The notes under the pieces were generated by a model that saw nothing but the letters and a program-made list of their open reading frames with translations, did no database searches and was not told the origin of the DNA. Source: Sphaerimonospora thailandensis (GTDB lineage: Bacteria; Actinomycetota; Actinomycetes; Streptosporangiales; Streptosporangiaceae). From it: a DNA stretch of 64,000 bases. This document shows positions 60,065 through 64,000 of this stretch, in pieces. The DNA lies in contig NZ_BOOG01000042.1 in NCBI RefSeq assembly GCF_016863115.1, positions 1-64,000 on the forward strand. The letters are read 5' to 3'. Position 1 is the first letter of the stretch. Every line of letters starts with the position of its first letter. A program made the translations under genes and the position numbers.

Positions 60065-60979
60065 ATGAAGTTCCGATCGGATCCGGCGACCATCCGCGGG
60101 TCCATCGCTCCGGTGGTGACCCCCTTCACCGCCGGAGGCGAGCTCGACGTCGACTCGCTGCGCGCGCTGGTGCGCTGGCAACTCGACCAGGGCTCGCACG
60201 GCATCTCCACCGGCGGCTCCACCGGCGAGCCGGGAGCCCAGAGCGCCGAGGAGCGGATCGCGGCGATGACCGCGGTGGCCGAGGAGACCGCCGACCGGGT
60301 GCCGTTCCTGCCCGGCACCGGCTCGGCCAAGCTCGACGAGACGCTGCGTCTGACCGCCGAGGCCGAGCGGCTGGGCGCCGACGCCGCCCTCGTCATCACC
60401 CCCTACTACGCCCGGCCGACCCAGGAGGCGCTGTTCCGCTGGTACGCCACGGTGGCCGGAGAGTTCCCCGGCCTGCCGATCGTCATCTACAACGTGCCGT
60501 CCCGGACCGCGGTGGACATCGCCCCCGAGACCGTCGCCCGGCTGCGGCGCGCCCACGACAACATCGTGGGGATCAAGGAGACGACGAAGGACTTCGAACA
60601 CTTCTCCAAGGTTCTGCACCTGTGCGGCCGGGACTTCCTGATGTGGTCGGGTATCGAGCTGCTGTGCCTGCCGCTGCTGGCGATCGGCGGCGTCGGTTTC
60701 GTCAGCGCGGTGGCCAACCTGGCGCCGGCGGCCGTGGCCCAGATGTACAACGCCTACGTCGAGGGTGATCACCAGACCGCCCTGGACCTGCACTACGCCC
60801 TGCACCCCCTGGTCGAGTTGCTGTTCGTCGAGACCAACCCGGCCCCGGCCAAGTGGGTGCTGGAGCAGCGCGGACTGATCGCCTCCGGGCACGTCCGCCC
60901 CCCGCTGATCACTCCGACCGACGCGGGGATCGCCCGGATCAAGGAACTGCTGGCACAAAGCGAGGAAGTCACCCGATGA
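60065..60979 (+). CDS. DapA/NAL-family class I aldolase
   Basis: 304 residues. The Schiff-base Lys is K171 (VGIKETTKD), the proton-relay Tyr is Y142 (IYNVPSRT), and GSTGE at 51-55 binds the pyruvate carboxylate. True dihydrodipicolinate synthase is unlikely because of the catabolic context; it more likely cleaves or forms a C-C bond to pyruvate in the ring-cleavage route. Its stop overlaps the dehydrogenase start (ATGA). Confidence 0.88.
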   Translation: MKFRSDPATIRGSIAPVVTPFTAGGELDVDSLRALVRWQLDQGSHGISTGGSTGEPGAQSAEERIAAMTAVAEETADRVPFLPGTGSAKLDETLRLTAEAERLGADAALVITPYYARPTQEALFRWYATVAGEFPGLPIVIYNVPSRTAVDIAPETVARLRRAHDNIVGIKETTKDFEHFSKVLHLCGRDFLMWSGIELLCLPLLAIGGVGFVSAVANLAPAAVAQMYNAYVEGDHQTALDLHYALHPLVELLFVETNPAPAKWVLEQRGLIASGHVRPPLITPTDAGIARIKELLAQSEEVTR

Positions 60980-62454
60980 GCACCGCCCCGTCCAAGATCG
61001 AACACTACATCGACGGGGCGTACGTCCCGAGCGTCTCGGGCGCGACCTTCACCTCTCTGGAACCGGCGACCAACGAGCCCTATCTCACCGTCGCGGCGGG
61101 TGGCGCCGAGGACGTCGCCGCGGCGGTCGCCGCGGCACGCCGGGCCTTCACCGAGGGCCCGTGGCCCAAGATGCCCGCCCAGCAGCGGGCCACGATCCTC
61201 CGCAAGATCGCCGACGCGATCGAGAAGCGGGACGACCAGATCGCCATGCTGGAGTGCCGCGACACCGGTCTGCCGATCACCCAGGCGCGTGGCCAGGCAC
61301 ACCGGGCCGCGCACAACTTCCGCTTCTTCGCCGACGTGATCACGACTCTCGGAGAGGACGTCTACCGGGTCGCCTCCTCCCAGCTCAACTATGTGTTGCG
61401 TAAGCCCGTCGGTGTGGCCGGTCTGATCACTCCGTGGAACACCCCGTTCATGCTGGAGACCTGGAAACTGGCGCCCGCGCTCGCGGCCGGCTGCCCGGTC
61501 GTGCTGAAGCCCGCCGAGTGGTCCCCGGCCTCCGCCGACGTGCTGCCGCAGATCATGGAGGAGGCGGGCCTGCCCACGGGCGTGTTCAACATCGTCCACG
61601 GCATCGGCGAGGAGGCCGGCGCGGCACTCGTCGCGCATCCCGACGTGCCGGTGATCTCCTTCACGGGAGAAACCACCACCGGTCAGATCATCATGCGCAA
61701 CGCGGCCGACCATCTGAAGACCCTCTCGATGGAGCTGGGCGGCAAGTCCCCGCTGCTGGTCTTCGACGACGCCGACCTGGACCGGGCGCTGGACGCCGCG
61801 GTGTTCGGCGTCTTCTCCCTCAACGGCGAGCGCTGCACCGCCAGTTCGCGGGTCCTCGTCCAGGACACGATCTACGACGAGTTCGTACGGCGGCTGGCCG
61901 AGCGGGCCTCCCGCGTCCGGGTCGGCGCCCCCGACGACCCGGACACCGAACTGGGCGCGCTGGTGCACCCCGAGCACTACGCCCGGGTCATGGAGTATGT
62001 CCAGATCGGCGTCGATGAGGGCGCCCGTCTGGTCGCCGGCGGCTCACGCCCCGAGCACCTGCCGGCCGGCAACTTCCTGTCGGCCACGGTGTTCGCCGAC
62101 GTGACGCCCAAGATGCGGATCTTCCAGGAGGAGATCTTCGGCCCGGTCGTGTGCGTCACGCCGTTCTCCACCGAGGAGGAGGCGCTGGAGCTGGCCAACA
62201 ACACCCGGTACGGCCTGGCCGCCTACCTGTGGACCAACAACCTGCGCCGCACGCACCGCCTCGCCCAGGCGATCGAGTCGGGCATGCTCTGGGTCAACTC
62301 CCAGAACGTCCGTGACCTGCGCACCCCCTTCGGCGGGGTCAAGGCCAGCGGTCTCGGCCGCGAGGGCGGCAAGCACAGCATCGACGTCTACACCGAGTCG
62401 CACATCGTGCACCTGGCGACCGAGGATCTGCCCGTCCCCCGCTTCGGCGCCTGA
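60976..62454 (+). CDS. Semialdehyde dehydrogenase, HpaE-like
   Basis: 492 residues of the ALDH superfamily. N155 (ITPWNTPF), K178 (LKPAEWS), E253 (SMELGGKSP) and catalytic C287 (NGERCTASS) are all present. The C-terminal NVRDLRTPFGGVKASGLGREGG is typical of 5-carboxymethyl-2-hydroxymuconate semialdehyde dehydrogenase (HpaE). It would oxidise the semialdehyde released by the LigB dioxygenase. It is the last gene of the operon and is followed by a hairpin. Confidence 0.9.
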   Translation: MSTAPSKIEHYIDGAYVPSVSGATFTSLEPATNEPYLTVAAGGAEDVAAAVAAARRAFTEGPWPKMPAQQRATILRKIADAIEKRDDQIAMLECRDTGLPITQARGQAHRAAHNFRFFADVITTLGEDVYRVASSQLNYVLRKPVGVAGLITPWNTPFMLETWKLAPALAAGCPVVLKPAEWSPASADVLPQIMEEAGLPTGVFNIVHGIGEEAGAALVAHPDVPVISFTGETTTGQIIMRNAADHLKTLSMELGGKSPLLVFDDADLDRALDAAVFGVFSLNGERCTASSRVLVQDTIYDEFVRRLAERASRVRVGAPDDPDTELGALVHPEHYARVMEYVQIGVDEGARLVAGGSRPEHLPAGNFLSATVFADVTPKMRIFQEEIFGPVVCVTPFSTEEEALELANNTRYGLAAYLWTNNLRRTHRLAQAIESGMLWVNSQNVRDLRTPFGGVKASGLGREGGKHSIDVYTESHIVHLATEDLPVPRFGA

Positions 62455-62479
62455 TCCGCCGGCGGCACAGGCCCAGCAC

Positions 62480-62513
62480 GTGGTCCCTGGGAAATCCCTC
62501 GCCCAGGGACCAC
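62480..62513. terminator. Bidirectional hairpin terminator
   Basis: A perfect 12-bp stem GTGGTCCCTGGG / CCCAGGGACCAC with a 10-base loop separates the convergent ALDH and nitrilase-family genes. Confidence 0.8.
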
Positions 62514-62552
62514 CCGGCCGCCCCCTGGAAGGAGGATCCCGGGCGGAAATCG

Positions 62553-63545
62553 CTATGAAGTGGGACGGTCGGAGGGTGTCAGCGTGACCGGTTCGGTGGC
62601 GAAGCGGGCGGTGCGCGGGTCGCGTTCGGTGCCGAACCGGCGGGTGAGGATCTCGTACAGCTCCGGCCTGCGTCCGGCCAGCCACCTTCGGCCGGTGGAC
62701 AGCGGAATCAGATCCAGGTCGAGATCGGCCACGACCATCGCGTCATCGGCCGCCCATGTCTCGGCGAGGATGCGCCCGTAGGGGTCGAGCAGCATCGCGT
62801 TGCCGGTGCGCACCTCGTCATCGTCGCGTCCCACCCCGTTGCTGAACACCACGAACATGCCGTTGTCGTGGGCGCGGGCCGGCAGCCAGCGCATGAGCCA
62901 GCCGCGCCCGTTGGGACCGCGGAACTCGTCCTCGATCGCCGCCGGGTCCTCACGCCGGTTCTCCCACAGGCGCAGGGGGATCGGCCGCATGCTGTGCGGA
63001 CTACGCGAGGAGGTGCCGCCGGTCTGATGCGGTGCGATCAGCACCGAGGCGCCCTGCAACGCGCACGCCCGCACGTTCTCCACCAGGTTGTTGTCCCAGC
63101 AGATCAGGATCGCCATCCGCACACCCCACGGCGTGTCGAACACGGTATAGCCTTCACCGCTGGAGATCGCCTCGTGCTCGAACGCGTGCAGCTTACGGTG
63201 CACGCGTACGGTCCCATCGGGCAGGCACAGCGCGTAGGAGTTGAACAGCCTGCCGCCGTCGTCTTCGAGGAACCCGGCGCCCACACCGACGCGATGCCGC
63301 ACCGCCAGCTCGCGCACCGCCGTCACCAGCGGACCGTCCGTCGGCTCGGCCAGCTCGCGCAGCCGGTCAGCCGAGTAGCGGCGCAACTGCCAGTAGCCGA
63401 GCAGGCACATCTCCGGGCACGCCACCAGGTGCGCGCCGGCCGCGGCCGCCTCCTCGGCGAAATGCTCCACCCGGCGCAGGTTGTACCGCTTGTCATCGGC
63501 ACGATGCTCGAACTGCACCGCCGCGACCCGCAACATTCCGGCCAC
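62553..63545 (-). CDS. Carbon-nitrogen hydrolase (nitrilase superfamily)
   Basis: About 330 residues. The catalytic triad is Glu45 (CPEMCLLGYW), Lys118 (HRKLHAFEHE) and Cys149 (ILICWDNN). It probably hydrolyses an amide or carbamoyl bond. GTG 63545 is preceded by GAGGGG at a 5-base spacing; ATG 63536 and GTG 63584 are alternatives. It is convergent with the ALDH gene and has no copy of the GntR operator, so it may not belong to the catabolic regulon. Confidence 0.85.
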   Translation of the reverse strand: MAGMLRVAAVQFEHRADDKRYNLRRVEHFAEEAAAAGAHLVACPEMCLLGYWQLRRYSADRLRELAEPTDGPLVTAVRELAVRHRVGVGAGFLEDDGGRLFNSYALCLPDGTVRVHRKLHAFEHEAISSGEGYTVFDTPWGVRMAILICWDNNLVENVRACALQGASVLIAPHQTGGTSSRSPHSMRPIPLRLWENRREDPAAIEDEFRGPNGRGWLMRWLPARAHDNGMFVVFSNGVGRDDDEVRTGNAMLLDPYGRILAETWAADDAMVVADLDLDLIPLSTGRRWLAGRRPELYEILTRRFGTERDPRTARFATEPVTLTPSDRPTS

Positions 63546-63654
63546 ACGGGCCCCCTCATCGGATAGTCGTTCAGATCGGTCCACGTGCGGATCCGACCCC
63601 CCGAACCGCTATCACCTTCGTGGTCGTCGTTTCAAGCCGGGCTCCACCGCCGCT

Positions 63655-64000
63655 TCATAACTGATCGGGTGGGAACTGGTCGGCGATGAGCGTCAGCAAT
63701 GCGGCGTGCGTCTCCTGGTCGGCCGCCACGACGAGCCCGCCCGTCCCGGTGTGCGGCGGCTGACCGTGCAGGCCGGTCACCACGCATCCGGCGGCCCGGC
63801 ACAGCGCGATCCCGGCGGCGAAGTGCACACTGTCGTGCAGATGACGGCCGTCGGTGACGTACGCGGCTCGGCGCCCCGCGGCGACCCAGGCGACGGCGAG
63901 CGTGGTGGAGACGACGCGTGGGCGGAACCACTCGGCGAACCCCGCCTCGGCGAGCAGGCGCGCCGCCTGGTAGCTCGGCGCGTTAGGAAACGGCGGATCC
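63655..64000 (-). CDS. Inositol-monophosphatase-family protein, 3' part only
   Basis: The last 114 residues of a gene that starts beyond the window. STTLAVAWVAAGRRAAYV, HDSVHFAAGIALCRAAGCVVTGLHG and GGLVVAADQETHAALLTLI are the C-terminal metal-binding and core segments of the inositol monophosphatase fold. The usual W-D before the Ala-Gly helix is replaced by LHDSVHFAAG. It is on the same strand as the nitrilase-family gene, with 109 bases between them. Confidence 0.75.
   Translation of the reverse strand, partial: DPPFPNAPSYQAARLLAEAGFAEWFRPRVVSTTLAVAWVAAGRRAAYVTDGRHLHDSVHFAAGIALCRAAGCVVTGLHGQPPHTGTGGLVVAADQETHAALLTLIADQFPPDQL

Noticed and set aside
60065-60979. dapA (lysine biosynthesis)
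   Set aside because: The family match is real but the gene overlaps a semialdehyde dehydrogenase and follows a ring-cleavage operator, so a catabolic aldolase is more likely.
1-64000. CRISPR array, rRNA operon, prophage or conjugative element
   Set aside because: No regularly spaced repeats, no rRNA-like sequence and no structural phage or transfer genes were seen; a single recombinase gene is not enough.

Overview
The window is high-GC (roughly 70%) chromosomal DNA with GTG/TTG starts, dense short-overlap operons, actinobacterial regulators and no rRNA, tRNA, CRISPR array or insertion sequence that I can see. Gene content (quinol-type NO reductase, DrrA-type exporters, MoxR/DUF58/VWA block, MFS and TetR/GntR/DeoR/WYL regulators) fits a filamentous actinomycete, most likely a Streptosporangiaceae-like genus (Nonomuraea/Streptosporangium type). 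That placement is inference from style, not a database match.

Layout. 1-10 kb: VOC protein, AraC regulator, quinol-dependent nitric oxide reductase with a small membrane partner carrying a transposase-like Cys cluster, a TetR-controlled ABC-2 exporter, an RsbW-like ATPase, a Uma2 nuclease and an L7/L12-like membrane protein. 10-25 kb: an orphan tyrosine recombinase, HAD phosphatase, GNAT, purB, an RND pump, an SDR, PPOX, NUDIX, an alpha/beta hydrolase, a LysE gene broken by a 7-bp tandem duplication, a secreted repeat protein, and WYL and DeoR regulators with an MFS transporter. 25.5-29.1 kb: a compact four-gene operon that looks like an uncharacterised ribosomal-peptide (RiPP) cluster: a 35-residue precursor with a C-terminal TCLKPAF tail, a SagB-type dehydrogenase, a D-serine-dehydratase-like PLP enzyme and an MFS exporter. 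29-40 kb: TSUP and AmiS transporters, methyltransferases, a pseudokinase, MoxR-DUF58-VWA, an RNA-methyltransferase pair, GDPD, a lipoprotein behind twin palindromes, and an MFS drug exporter.

40-62.5 kb: a large catabolic supercluster. A Liv-type ABC importer (with a fused permease-ATPase) is followed by an alcohol dehydrogenase and an aldo/keto reductase. Divergent from it are an amidohydrolase, two phosphotriesterase-like proteins and an HSL-type esterase. Then come a second HSL esterase and aldo/keto reductase, an O-methyltransferase-like protein, an SDR, a GntR/FCD regulator with an alpha/beta hydrolase, a LigB-type extradiol dioxygenase, an FAH-RraA fusion, a DapA-like aldolase and an HpaE-like semialdehyde dehydrogenase. 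The last group resembles the homoprotocatechuate meta-cleavage route. Six copies of a palindromic element close to AAATCGTATACGATTT lie in the promoter regions of this cluster and nowhere else that I noticed, which argues that one GntR regulator controls it all. The window ends with a nitrilase-family amidase and the 3' part of an inositol-monophosphatase-family gene.
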